Of a stretch of DNA of 64,000 nucleotides, positions 17,271-25,677 are shown piece by piece. Source of the DNA: Parasphaerochaeta coccoides DSM 17374 (GTDB lineage: Bacteria; Spirochaetota; Spirochaetia; Sphaerochaetales; Sphaerochaetaceae); contig NC_015436.1 in NCBI RefSeq assembly GCF_000208385.1, forward strand, positions 682,001 through 746,000. The letters are read 5' to 3'. The notes beneath the pieces were generated by a model. It saw only the letters and a program-made list of their open reading frames with translations, did not search any database and had not been told where the DNA came from. Position 1 is the first letter of the stretch. Each line of letters opens with the position of its first letter. The position numbers and the translations under genes are program-made.

Positions 17271-19964
17271 TTAGAATTCGTGCCGTTCAATCTTCAAGAC
17301 CGTGAAATCATATTTCTTGTCGTTGATTTCAAAACTGAAGTTCTGTCCGACAGTCTTGTTCATCAGTTGGGTTCCCAGCGGAGCCTGAAAACTCAAGATG
17401 TTTTTTGATGGTTCAGACTCCCAAGGACCCATCAAAGTATAAACGACATCCTTGTCCTCAATGTTGTCATGCAAGCTAATCCGTGTGCCGAAACCAGTCT
17501 TTGAAGTGTCTACCGCTCCAGGCTGGATTACTTGGGCACGGTCAATCTCCTCCAGGAGCTTCTTTATCTGGGCATTGAGGAGAGTCTGTTTCTCCTTGCC
17601 GTACTTGTACTCCGAATTTTCCCGTAGGTCGCCAAGCTCCCTGGCCTCACCGATTTCCTTGGCTACTTCGGGAATATCGATATTCATGATCTTGTCCAGT
17701 TCCGCACGCTTCGCATCCAAGGATGCCTGGGTACATAAGAGTCCAGTCGGAATCAGATTGGCTGTGTCGGCCCGTGAATCCGCATCACCCCATGCATAAT
17801 CAGAGAAGGTTTCACCAATCACATGCTTGAATTCGATTTTCTTTCCCATCATTTCCATGCTGTTGATGTCTTGGAGAAGACTGTAAACGCGGCGAGCGGT
17901 ATCTGCATCATGCTTTTTGATGAAATCCATCAAAGTCCCGTCCTCGAACAGGAGTCCATGCAACTGCTTGTTATATTTCCTGTTTTCCGTGACATCCTTC
18001 TTATTTTCAATGCAAAGATACGTATAATCCAGAAGCTGAAGCTCCGCAATCAAGAGCTTTTCGTGGGAAATTCCTGCAAGTTCCCACTGCGCTGGAGCAT
18101 ACGTCCGGGCAAGATAGAGAAACTGCTCCGGGAATTCCTTGTACGCATCCACGCTGTCCCTGAGTATCTTGTAAACCAGCTCCTTATGGTTGTTGATTTT
18201 CATTTTGTCAAGGATGAAGGTCGTCAGATAATAGGGGAACAGAGAGACAAGAACCTGAGGCCAGTCCTCGACATTGCGCATCACTTGCGTGATGAAAGAC
18301 TTGTTCAGCTCGCTGTCCTTAATCTCCTTGAAAAGCGATACGATGTTGTCCGCGCCAAGGTACAATTCCTCGAAGGTATAATCTTTGGAGGGACGGATGA
18401 AAGACAGGTGATACCTTCCGTTCCGCAATTCGTCAAGGAGAAGGAATGAAGACATCTTCTTGTCATCCGTTTCGTCCGTGTTGGCCAGGATGTCATTGAA
18501 ATAAGAAATCATTTCCATGAAAGAATCACTTTCAACTTCTCCCTTACTCTCAATGAACTCACGGACAAGACGAACCTTGTCATAAAAATTACGCTCGCTC
18601 TTGAAAATGTTGTACTGTTTTTCCTCGAAGCTTATCGGCGTATTTCTGAGCGTGAAGGTATCGGAGTCAGTCGCGCTGATTCCGAACAGAGGATTGTTCA
18701 TCAGCTCCTTGCGGGCAAGAGGCATCCATTTCGACCATTCCGCAGCAGTAAGGATGGAAGGAACCAGTTCCTCCTTCATTTCCTTGAAGGACGCCTGTCC
18801 GGCATGGGATGAGAGGAGGGTGTTCAAGCTCCAGACGATATCTGTCTTGAAACGTGCCGCCAGCTTTTCCGTGGGAATGACACTTTTCAAGACCCACAGA
18901 TGGGTCTTGGGCAGCACAAGCAGAGATGAAAAAGCCATGGATATCGACATTTCGTGATTTCGCTTATGTGAGAAGTCAATGATAACCCTATCGTTATCGA
19001 TGCTCCTGATGCGACCGATATTCCACGTCTTGTGGAAAACGAAAGTACCGGTATCGAAAGATATGTTCTTCTCAAAATCTTCAATTGCTGTATGTACATC
19101 CCTGTAGTTTTGGAGGATGCCGCTTGTTTCCATGCAGGCGGCAAGACGCCCATGTTCGGTGTACTTCGTCTTGTAAGCATCGACCAGTAAAGTACGGGCC
19201 CAATGAGCCAGAGGTTCAAGCTCCAGTATCCTTTTTAGGACAATGATACGCTTGTCCACATCTCCCGAAACCTTCTCGTTGAGGTCCTTAAGCAGGAAAA
19301 TTGTGCGATCCAAGGTATCAAAATGACTTCTTACCCGTTCAGTGAGACCAAGCAGATAGCCGAAATCATCGCCCATGATAGTCAGGAATTTCGTCCACAG
19401 TTCCTTGACCGCCGGGAAATTCTCGGCGTTGATATACCTATTGATTGCACGCTTGTAGTAGAAGCACGCAGCCTCAAGGTCGTTCTTAGCTTCATGATGG
19501 CGGGCAATTTTCTCGACTATTTCAATTTCATCATAGTCAACCTTGACTAATCTTTCCCAGACAGAAAATTTTTCATCTTCGCGGTTGGTCGCTTCATAGC
19601 ATGTAGCCAAGGCGCGCAGGGCATAGCGGTTCTCACCGGAAGCCTTGAGGATTTTCTCACACAGGAATTCGACGATATTCCACTTCTTGCTTTCCTGGAA
19701 CATCTCTGCAAGTTGAAGGATAATCGTATCGTCAAGAGGATTCTGTTCTATGGAAATAGTTCCCGCGATATACATGGCGATGACGCTGTTCTTGTTTTTG
19801 GCAAGATATTCCTTGCAGGCATCTTTGACTTCTGTCAATTCTTCAGGTTCATATGACGACAATACATCGTCCAATTCATGAAAATTGGAAATGGTATAGT
19901 TGGCGAGAGTCGTTCTCGTCCATTTTTCGGCTGTGAGCATGGCCATGATTTTATGTTCCGCCAT
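17271..19964 (-). CDS. greA: Transcription elongation factor GreA with a ~730-residue N-terminal extension
   Basis: 897 aa from the ATG at 19964 (AGGAGG 6 nt upstream); ordinary GreA is about 158 aa. The C-terminal ~160 residues are a complete GreA: coiled coil with EARELGDLRENSEYKYGKE, whose Asp and Glu at the tip coordinate the catalytic Mg in the polymerase, then the FKBP-like domain. The long N-terminal part is helical and rich in charged residues, looks TPR-like (ALRALATCYEATNREDEKFSVW), and also has a segment resembling a small beta-barrel (TWNIGRIRSIDNDRVIIDF). Large GreA proteins of about 900 aa are known in Borrelia, so this is a lineage trait. Single-gene unit with its own promoter and terminator. 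Confidence 0.93.
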   Translation of the reverse strand: MAEHKIMAMLTAEKWTRTTLANYTISNFHELDDVLSSYEPEELTEVKDACKEYLAKNKNSVIAMYIAGTISIEQNPLDDTIILQLAEMFQESKKWNIVEFLCEKILKASGENRYALRALATCYEATNREDEKFSVWERLVKVDYDEIEIVEKIARHHEAKNDLEAACFYYKRAINRYINAENFPAVKELWTKFLTIMGDDFGYLLGLTERVRSHFDTLDRTIFLLKDLNEKVSGDVDKRIIVLKRILELEPLAHWARTLLVDAYKTKYTEHGRLAACMETSGILQNYRDVHTAIEDFEKNISFDTGTFVFHKTWNIGRIRSIDNDRVIIDFSHKRNHEMSISMAFSSLLVLPKTHLWVLKSVIPTEKLAARFKTDIVWSLNTLLSSHAGQASFKEMKEELVPSILTAAEWSKWMPLARKELMNNPLFGISATDSDTFTLRNTPISFEEKQYNIFKSERNFYDKVRLVREFIESKGEVESDSFMEMISYFNDILANTDETDDKKMSSFLLLDELRNGRYHLSFIRPSKDYTFEELYLGADNIVSLFKEIKDSELNKSFITQVMRNVEDWPQVLVSLFPYYLTTFILDKMKINNHKELVYKILRDSVDAYKEFPEQFLYLARTYAPAQWELAGISHEKLLIAELQLLDYTYLCIENKKDVTENRKYNKQLHGLLFEDGTLMDFIKKHDADTARRVYSLLQDINSMEMMGKKIEFKHVIGETFSDYAWGDADSRADTANLIPTGLLCTQASLDAKRAELDKIMNIDIPEVAKEIGEARELGDLRENSEYKYGKEKQTLLNAQIKKLLEEIDRAQVIQPGAVDTSKTGFGTRISLHDNIEDKDVVYTLMGPWESEPSKNILSFQAPLGTQLMNKTVGQNFSFEINDKKYDFTVLKIERHEF

Positions 19965-20134
19965 AACGCCCTCCTGTACATCCACGATGCGTATACTCCA
20001 AATCACATGAAAAAGGCGTATTCGCCAATGCAAAAGAAAACCGCGCAGATTGACTCTCTTTGTCGTGAATCAGTCAGTTCTGCTCGGAATTAACTTTGCT
20101 GATTGAAGTATGCTTTCCTAAAACTTACTTGCTC

Positions 20135-20163
20135 ATCATATCACATTTCATTGGCTTTAGCAA
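20135..20163 (-). promoter_or_regulatory. Promoter of greA
   Basis: On the minus strand TTGCTA (20163-20158), 17-bp spacer, TATGAT (20140-20135). It lies about 170 bp upstream of the greA ATG, leaving a long leader. It belongs to the 334-bp divergent region 19965-20298, which otherwise holds the rpe promoter and a short ORF. Confidence 0.5.
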
Positions 20164-20196
20164 TGTGAAAGAAGATTGGAGAAACCAGATGGCGGA

Positions 20197-20295
20197 ATGA
20201 TGGCGGAATGGTCAAAGAGCTGGTTGATACCCCCGGAATGCCCTGGAATACCACTTTATGATTTGCATGAGAACAATCAATCTGATACTATGTAA
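20197..20295 (+). CDS. Possible 32-codon leader ORF before rpe
   Basis: ATG ATG at 20197 and 20200 opens a 32-codon frame that stops at 20293-20295, only 3 bp before the rpe ATG. The product begins MMAEWSKSWLIPPECPG and ends HENNQSDTM; it is rich in Trp and Pro early on. There is no strong ribosome binding site (GGAG about 18 nt upstream), and a duplicated ATGGCGGAATG element precedes it. I do not recognise it. It may be translated and coupled to rpe, or be chance; the rpe promoter lies inside it, which argues against. Confidence 0.25.
   Translation: MMAEWSKSWLIPPECPGIPLYDLHENNQSDTM
20263..20291 (+). promoter_or_regulatory. Extended -10 promoter directly at the rpe start
   Basis: TTGCAT (20263-20268), 17-bp spacer, TACTAT (20286-20291), with an extended -10 TG at 20283-20284. 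A start point 7-8 nt after the -10 falls on or next to the rpe ATG (20299), so the mRNA would be leaderless. No Shine-Dalgarno sequence is present before rpe, which fits. Confidence 0.5.
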
Positions 20296-20298
20296 TGC

Positions 20299-20973
20299 AT
20301 GACAAAGAATGAAGACCTGATTATCGCGCCATCCATCTTGGGAGCAGATTTCTCACATCTGGAAGAAGATTTGGTGTCTATTGCCGATTCAGGCGCCCAA
20401 TGGGTGCATCTCGATGTCATGGACGGGCATTTTGTGCCGAATATTTCATTTGGTTGGGATCTTATCCGGACTTTACGTCCATTCAGCCCCCTTACATTTG
20501 ACACACATCTTATGGTTTCACAACCGGAACGATTCATCGAGCAGTTCGCCTCGGCCGGTTCGAACGCCATAACCGTTCACCATGAAGCGACGGTTCATCT
20601 GTACCGTGTCCTTCAGCAGATACGTTCCTTGGGATGCAAAAGTGGCGTTTCCGTTGTTCCGTCCACTCCCGTCAGTGCCATAGAACATGTGCTTGAGATC
20701 AGCGACATCGTTCTGGTCATGTCAGTGAATCCAGGATTCGGTGGACAGCAGATGATTCCTTCCATGTTGCAAAAAATCGCCCGGCTCGCCGAATTGCGCG
20801 AGACGGAAGGGTATGATTTCCTCATCAGTGTTGATGGCGGCATCAATGCGAAGACTGCGGGAGACGCCGTCGATAGTGGTGCTGATGTCCTGGTCACCGG
20901 AAGCAGTTTCTTTTCCGCTCCTGATAAGATTTCTTATGTAGCTGACCTTCTGTCGCTGGGACGGGCACGGTGA
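20299..20973 (+). CDS. rpe: Ribulose-phosphate 3-epimerase
   Basis: 224 aa, usual length. Interconverts ribulose-5-P and xylulose-5-P in the pentose phosphate pathway. TIM-barrel motifs are present: SILGADFSHLEED, HLDVMDGHFVPNISFG with metal-binding His and Asp, DTHLMV, VMSVNPGFGGQ, and SVDGGINAKT near the C-terminal phosphate site. No ribosome binding site is visible in front of the ATG. The stop codon overlaps the dtd start (GTGAAATG region), so rpe and dtd are coupled. Confidence 0.96.
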   Translation: MTKNEDLIIAPSILGADFSHLEEDLVSIADSGAQWVHLDVMDGHFVPNISFGWDLIRTLRPFSPLTFDTHLMVSQPERFIEQFASAGSNAITVHHEATVHLYRVLQQIRSLGCKSGVSVVPSTPVSAIEHVLEISDIVLVMSVNPGFGGQQMIPSMLQKIARLAELRETEGYDFLISVDGGINAKTAGDAVDSGADVLVTGSSFFSAPDKISYVADLLSLGRAR

Positions 20974-21443
20974 AATGTGTCATCCAGAGGGTGAAGGATG
21001 CACGAGTGGTGGTCGATGGAGAGACCATCGGCACCATTGGCATGGGATTGCTTGTCTATGTCGGCTTTGATGTCCATGACGATGGGACAGATATTCCGCG
21101 CATGGCAGGCAAGCTGACTCGGCTCAGGATTTTTGAAGATATCGAAGGGAAAATGAACTTATCCGTGAAGGATGTCGGTGGAGCTATCCTCGTAGTCAGT
21201 CAGTTCACCCTTGTCGCTGATTTGAGCAAAGGAAATCGTCCTTCGTGGGATTTTGCTGCGTCCCCCGATATCGCCCGCGATTTCTATGAACGGTTTCTCG
21301 TGGCCTGTAGAGGCGAAGGAGTCATTGTACAGGAAGGACGTTTCGGCGCACATATGCGTGTCATCTATGAAAATGACGGTCCTGCGACCTTTCTGATGGA
21401 GTCTGCCCGGTCGACTGGACGACCAACGGCGAAAATCACATGA
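20970..21443 (+). CDS. dtd: D-aminoacyl-tRNA deacylase
   Basis: 157 aa from a GTG at 20970. Dtd removes D-amino acids, and glycine mischarged on tRNA-Ala, from tRNAs. Family motifs: [13 protein letters not shown] at the start, the SQFTLVAD strand, KGNRPSWD, and NDGPATF carrying the Gly-cisPro-type active-site motif (NxGPxT). Length is slightly above the usual 145-150 because of a short basic tail. Overlaps rpe by 4 bp and precedes recA. Confidence 0.94.
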   Translation: MKCVIQRVKDARVVVDGETIGTIGMGLLVYVGFDVHDDGTDIPRMAGKLTRLRIFEDIEGKMNLSVKDVGGAILVVSQFTLVADLSKGNRPSWDFAASPDIARDFYERFLVACRGEGVIVQEGRFGAHMRVIYENDGPATFLMESARSTGRPTAKIT

Positions 21444-21498
21444 AACGGCGGTGATGCCGGAATGTATTATTACTACAGAATCTTTCAGGAGCACACGA

Positions 21499-22560
21499 AT
21501 GGCAAAAGTCAAGAATATCATGGAAAACGGCGAGACACCGAATCAGAAACAGAAGTTCGACGCTATAGAATCTGCCCGTCAGCAGATTGACAAGCAGTTT
21601 GGCAAGGGATCATTGATGAAGCTGGGCGACAACCCGACAAACTTGAATATAGCAACCATTCCTTCCGGGTCCCTGCTTCTTGACGAAGCACTGGGCGTCG
21701 GTGGTTATCCACGGGGACGAATCGTTGAGATATATGGCCCTGAATCCTCCGGAAAAACGACACTTGCCTTGCATGCCATCGCTGAAGCACAGAAGGCGGG
21801 TGGCATAGCAGCATTCATTGACGCGGAACATGCCTTGGATCCTGGGTACGCGAAAAAACTTGGGGTTGACACCGACGGGCTGTGGATCAGCCAGCCTGAT
21901 ACTGGAGAGCAGGCTCTTGAGATTGTCGAATCCCTTGTGCGTTCTGGAGCAATGGACATCATCGTAGTGGATTCCGTGGCGGCATTGACACCACAGGCGG
22001 AGATTGAAGGGGATATGGGTGACAGCCACATGGGACTTCAGGCACGCCTCATGAGCCAGGCTCTCCGCAAGTTGACCGGAATCCTTGCCAAAAGCCGGAC
22101 GACTATAATTTTTATCAACCAGATACGTATGAAGATTGGCGTCATGTTCGGCAATCCGGAAACTACGACCGGTGGGAATGCGTTGAAATTCTATGCGTCC
22201 GTTCGTCTTGATGTGAGAAAAATCGAAACATTGAGCAAGGGAGCCGATGATGTCTATGGGAGCAGGGTGCGTGTCAAGGTCGTAAAAAACAAAGTGGCTC
22301 CGCCGTTCAGGAAGGTCGAGTTCGACATGCTTTTCGGGGAAGGCATCAGCTATTATGGGGGTATCATGGATGCTGCCTTGAAATATGAAATGATAGAGAA
22401 AAGCGGATCATGGTATTCATATCAAGGTGAGAAGATAGGGCAAGGCAAGGATAATGCTGTTTCTTTCCTTGTCGCCAATCCAGAGGTCAGCAGTGAACTG
22501 GAAGCTCGTTTGAGGCAGAAGATGTTTGTTCCTGCCAGCGAAGAGCCTGCGGCGACCTGA
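21499..22560 (+). CDS. recA: Recombinase RecA
   Basis: 353 aa from the ATG at 21499, chosen for AGGAG 7 nt upstream; the frame extends 16 codons back without support. RecA forms filaments on single-stranded DNA for strand exchange and SOS signalling. Walker [10 protein letters not shown], Walker [11 protein letters not shown], the L1 loop region [13 protein letters not shown] and L2 region around [15 protein letters not shown] are all present. I see no recognisable LexA box in the 55 bp upstream. Confidence 0.98.
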   Translation: MAKVKNIMENGETPNQKQKFDAIESARQQIDKQFGKGSLMKLGDNPTNLNIATIPSGSLLLDEALGVGGYPRGRIVEIYGPESSGKTTLALHAIAEAQKAGGIAAFIDAEHALDPGYAKKLGVDTDGLWISQPDTGEQALEIVESLVRSGAMDIIVVDSVAALTPQAEIEGDMGDSHMGLQARLMSQALRKLTGILAKSRTTIIFINQIRMKIGVMFGNPETTTGGNALKFYASVRLDVRKIETLSKGADDVYGSRVRVKVVKNKVAPPFRKVEFDMLFGEGISYYGGIMDAALKYEMIEKSGSWYSYQGEKIGQGKDNAVSFLVANPEVSSELEARLRQKMFVPASEEPAAT

Positions 22561-22582
22561 TGCAGGGAGCGGACGCCTGACA

Positions 22583-22612
22583 TTGTATTGCGCGGTGGAT
22601 GTACGCTATAAT
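22583..22612 (+). promoter_or_regulatory. Promoter of scpA operon
   Basis: TTGTAT (22583-22588), 18-bp spacer, perfect TATAAT (22607-22612), 25 bp before scpA with its AAGGAG site. Confidence 0.5.
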
Positions 22613-22636
22613 GTTTCGATGTAAGGAGCCACGTGC

Positions 22637-23545
22637 ATGTCAACCGGCATCGAACAGCAAATCACTGAAACACAGACAGGACAAGGGGCCCTCGTCAAGG
22701 TCGCGGACTTTGAAGGCCCCTTGGGTCTTTTGTTGTATCTGATTCAGAAAGCCGAGATAAACATATACAATATTCCCATTGCATTGATAACCGAGCAGTT
22801 CCTCGAATATCTGAGGAATGCCGAGGAGATGGAACTGGGAGACTTGACGGATTTTTACAAGATGGCGGCTGACCTCCTGTACATCAAGAGCCGTATGCTC
22901 CTTCCGGTCGATGACATCGGCTTTGACGAAGAATACGCCGATCCTCGGCAGGAACTTGTCGAGAGACTCCTTGAATATCAGAAGTTCAAGAAGTATACTG
23001 ACATCCTTTCCGGAACGAACACGGGTGGGGAGTTCTACATCGCCCGCAGACAGACAGAATTCATGCTTCCTTTTCCTGATCAGGCATTGTGGGCAAATGT
23101 CACTGCGGACGATCTGCTCATTGCTTTTACTACGTTGCTAGGAAAGATTGCGCCGACGCAGATTTTCAACGTATATGAAGAAGTAACAGTCAAGGAAAAG
23201 ATAGCCCTGATGTCAGAGTTGTTTGAGTTTCGTGCGGAAATCATGCTGACCGACCTTATCCTTCATCCCGAGCAGCCGTTGCATGTCATCTGTTCCTTTC
23301 TTGCAGTTCTTGAAGCGGCAAAGGCGAACTTGATTACGCTTCGGCAGGACGAGCCTTACGGCAACATCCATATCTTCAAAAAAGCACAGGATTTCGATGC
23401 GAATCTTGCGACGGAGTATGATGAGGAATATGACAATTTGGTGGATCAGGGCTTGGACGGTACGGGGGATGAAGATGATTTCTCCATTCGGCACGACGAT
23501 GGTGATGTCTCAAAGGAATTGCCGAATGATGAAAATGAAGAATAA
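22637..23545 (+). CDS. scpA: Segregation and condensation protein A
   Basis: 302 aa. ScpA is the kleisin that links SMC heads and works with ScpB in chromosome organisation. The N-terminal motif FEGPLGLLLYLIQKAEINIYN and the KMAADLLYIKSRMLLP segment are diagnostic; the winged-helix C-terminal part follows around residues 185-245. The last 40 residues are an acidic tail. AAGGAG precedes the ATG. scpB starts 12 bp after its stop. No smc gene lies in the window. Confidence 0.95.
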   Translation: MSTGIEQQITETQTGQGALVKVADFEGPLGLLLYLIQKAEINIYNIPIALITEQFLEYLRNAEEMELGDLTDFYKMAADLLYIKSRMLLPVDDIGFDEEYADPRQELVERLLEYQKFKKYTDILSGTNTGGEFYIARRQTEFMLPFPDQALWANVTADDLLIAFTTLLGKIAPTQIFNVYEEVTVKEKIALMSELFEFRAEIMLTDLILHPEQPLHVICSFLAVLEAAKANLITLRQDEPYGNIHIFKKAQDFDANLATEYDEEYDNLVDQGLDGTGDEDDFSIRHDDGDVSKELPNDENEE

Positions 23546-23556
23546 GGTGACTGTTC

Positions 23557-24261
23557 ATGGCTGAATCCATAAAGAAAAGCAAGGAAAAAAACCAGGAAAG
23601 CAATGCCCCGGATGAGAAGCCCAGGAAAGAATCGCGGGATGTCTTGCTTTCACCTAAAGCCCGGTTCATTGAAGTGATTCTGTTCCTTGAGAACGAACCG
23701 GTATCCCTTGACAAGTTGCAGAGGATGACTGGTTTTTCTTTGGATGCCATCCGAAAAGCCCTTGAGGAATTGTCGGAACATTTCCAGACATACATGCATG
23801 GTCTTGTCCTGTCGGAAAGTACCGGAGCATGGGCATTCAGACCGGCGACTGACCTGCATGAAACGTTGCAGAGTTGCTATGGGAAAAAAGTTGACAGACG
23901 GCTTTCCCGCGCTGCTCTTGAAACTCTCTCCATCGTGGCGTACAGCCAGCCTATAACAAAGAGGGAGATTGACAATATCAGGGGCGTATCTTCAGATTCC
24001 ATAGTCCGTCTCCTGCGTGAAAGGGAATACATCAAGGCCGTCGGCCGAAAGAATGTGCCTGGTCATCCCATACTCTATGGAACTTCCCGCAAATTCCTTT
24101 ATGAGTTCAACCTGCCCAGCATCAGCGCACTGCCGAAGCTTTCTGAAATCGACAGGGAGCGTTTTGCGACATCGCAGGTTTTGGATGAACAGGAGCTTGA
24201 ACAACAAGACCCTGTGGAAGTGGCAGAGGCGACGGTAACGGAGGAAACATATGAAGACTGA
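23557..24261 (+). CDS. scpB: Segregation and condensation protein B
   Basis: 234 aa. ScpB dimers bind ScpA; two winged helices. Seen: a charged, Lys/Glu-rich N-terminus of about 25 residues, then ARFIEVILFLENEPVSLDKL, LETLSIVAYSQPITKREIDNIRG (the most conserved stretch), and VPGHPILYGTSRKFLYEF. A Glu-rich tail follows. Overlaps rluB by 11 bp, a common neighbourhood (scpA-scpB-rluB). Confidence 0.95.
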   Translation: MAESIKKSKEKNQESNAPDEKPRKESRDVLLSPKARFIEVILFLENEPVSLDKLQRMTGFSLDAIRKALEELSEHFQTYMHGLVLSESTGAWAFRPATDLHETLQSCYGKKVDRRLSRAALETLSIVAYSQPITKREIDNIRGVSSDSIVRLLREREYIKAVGRKNVPGHPILYGTSRKFLYEFNLPSISALPKLSEIDRERFATSQVLDEQELEQQDPVEVAEATVTEETYED

Positions 24262-24997
24262 ATATCCTATCCGACTCCAGAGTTTTCTGGCAAAAAGCGG
24301 ATGGGGAAGCAGAAGATCCTGCGAGCAATTAATCATTGACGGAAGGGTGAAGGTAAACAGCCAGGTCGTCCGTGAGTTGGGAACTAAAGTTGATAAAGAT
24401 GATGCCGTTTATGTCGATGGTGTTCTTGCCGAACCTAATGAGAGGACATATTACTATGCACTTCACAAGCCGGCGGGATATGTTTGTTCGAATGCTGACC
24501 CGAATGAAAGCTACTTTGCCCGCGACCTCATCGATGTCCCGGAACGTAATCTTCTGTTCAACATCGGTCGTCTGGACAAGGAATCGACAGGCTTGGTTCT
24601 TTTCACCAACGACGGGGAAATCTCCCAGCTCATCACGCATCCTTCCTATGAGATTGAGAAAGAATATCTGGTGAATACTGACAGAACCATCATGATAGAG
24701 GATCTTCAGGAAGCCCGGCATGGCATACGCATCGATGATGGTCGACCTTACCGTATATCACGTTACAAGCTTGAAACAAAAAGATGGGTGCGCATCATCC
24801 TGACAGAAGGGCGGAATCGTGAAATTCGAAAGATTTTCACATACCTCGGCTACGATGTAAAGAAGCTGATTCGAATTCGGATTGGCACTCTTGAACTTGG
24901 AGATCTTGCCCCGGCTCAGTTCCGGAGAGTTACGAAAGATGAAATCATGAGCATCGTAAGCAATGCCCGGAATAAAGGACAGGGAGGAGCGCGTTGA
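24251..24997 (+). CDS. rluB: 23S rRNA pseudouridine synthase, RluB/RsuA family
   Basis: 248 aa. N-terminal S4 RNA-binding domain (RLQSFLAKSGWGSRRSCEQL, then DGRVKVN) and the catalytic domain with GRLDKESTGLVLFTNDG, whose Asp is the nucleophile, plus EGRNREIRKIF. By family and context (between scpB and cmk) it most likely modifies 23S rRNA like RluB; RsuA or RluF specificity cannot be excluded. Overlaps scpB and cmk at both ends. Confidence 0.9.
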   Translation: MKTEYPIRLQSFLAKSGWGSRRSCEQLIIDGRVKVNSQVVRELGTKVDKDDAVYVDGVLAEPNERTYYYALHKPAGYVCSNADPNESYFARDLIDVPERNLLFNIGRLDKESTGLVLFTNDGEISQLITHPSYEIEKEYLVNTDRTIMIEDLQEARHGIRIDDGRPYRISRYKLETKRWVRIILTEGRNREIRKIFTYLGYDVKKLIRIRIGTLELGDLAPAQFRRVTKDEIMSIVSNARNKGQGGAR

Positions 24998-25650
24998 TGA
25001 TCATAGCGATCGATGGTCCCGCAGGAGTTGGGAAAAGCACCATAGCCCATATGGTGGCACAGAGATGCGGATTTTATTTCCTGAATTCCGGAAACTTCTA
25101 TCGCGCGGTCGCATGGAGCCATCTCAAAAGAAATAAAGATCCTTTTGATGCTGACTCAGTCCTTGATACTGCCCGCTCTACTGATATCACAGTCAGGAAT
25201 GGGCGTATACATGTCGATGGTCAAGATGTCGAGGATATGCTCCATGTCCATGGAATAGACCAGTGCGTCGCGCAGGTTTCCGTGGATCCGCGGCTGCGCG
25301 TTTATGTCAACAGCCTGCTCCGGAAAGTCGCTGAAGGTCAGGACATCGTGACAGAAGGCAGGGATGTCACTACGGTGGTTTTTCCTGATGCCGACCTCAA
25401 GTTTTATTTTGACGCACAACCGGAAATCAGAGCACGGCGAAGATTCGGGCAGCATCCGGATGAAGCTTCTTATGCCCAAGTACTGGAAACATTGAAGAAA
25501 CGTGATGAAATAGATAAAGGTAAGGCTTTTGGGGGTTTGAAAGTCTCAGAAGATGCAATTGTGCTGGATACCTCGCACTTGACCATCGAGGAAGTTTGTG
25601 AGAGAGTACTAGCTGCAATATTTGTAAGAAAAAACGCTTTTAAACAATAG
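24994..25650 (+). CDS. cmk: Cytidylate kinase
   Basis: 218 aa; ATG ATG at 24994/24997 with GGAGGAG upstream inside rluB. Phosphorylates CMP and dCMP. P-loop GPAGVGKST at residues 8-16, then YFLNSGNFYRAV where most family members have LDTGAMYR (Asp to Asn here), TEGRDVTTVVFPDADLKFYFDA, and the lid region R.RR. The Asp-to-Asn change is in the NMP-binding loop and might affect nucleotide preference; I cannot say more. rpsA follows, as in many bacteria. Confidence 0.93.
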   Translation: MMIIAIDGPAGVGKSTIAHMVAQRCGFYFLNSGNFYRAVAWSHLKRNKDPFDADSVLDTARSTDITVRNGRIHVDGQDVEDMLHVHGIDQCVAQVSVDPRLRVYVNSLLRKVAEGQDIVTEGRDVTTVVFPDADLKFYFDAQPEIRARRRFGQHPDEASYAQVLETLKKRDEIDKGKAFGGLKVSEDAIVLDTSHLTIEEVCERVLAAIFVRKNAFKQ

Positions 25651-25677
25651 GGTAATTCCTGGATCAGGAGAGAAGAA

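Noticed and set aside
21430-21498. LexA box before recA
   Set aside because: No palindromic motif resembling known LexA operators is visible; spirochaetal LexA sites vary, so absence is not proof.
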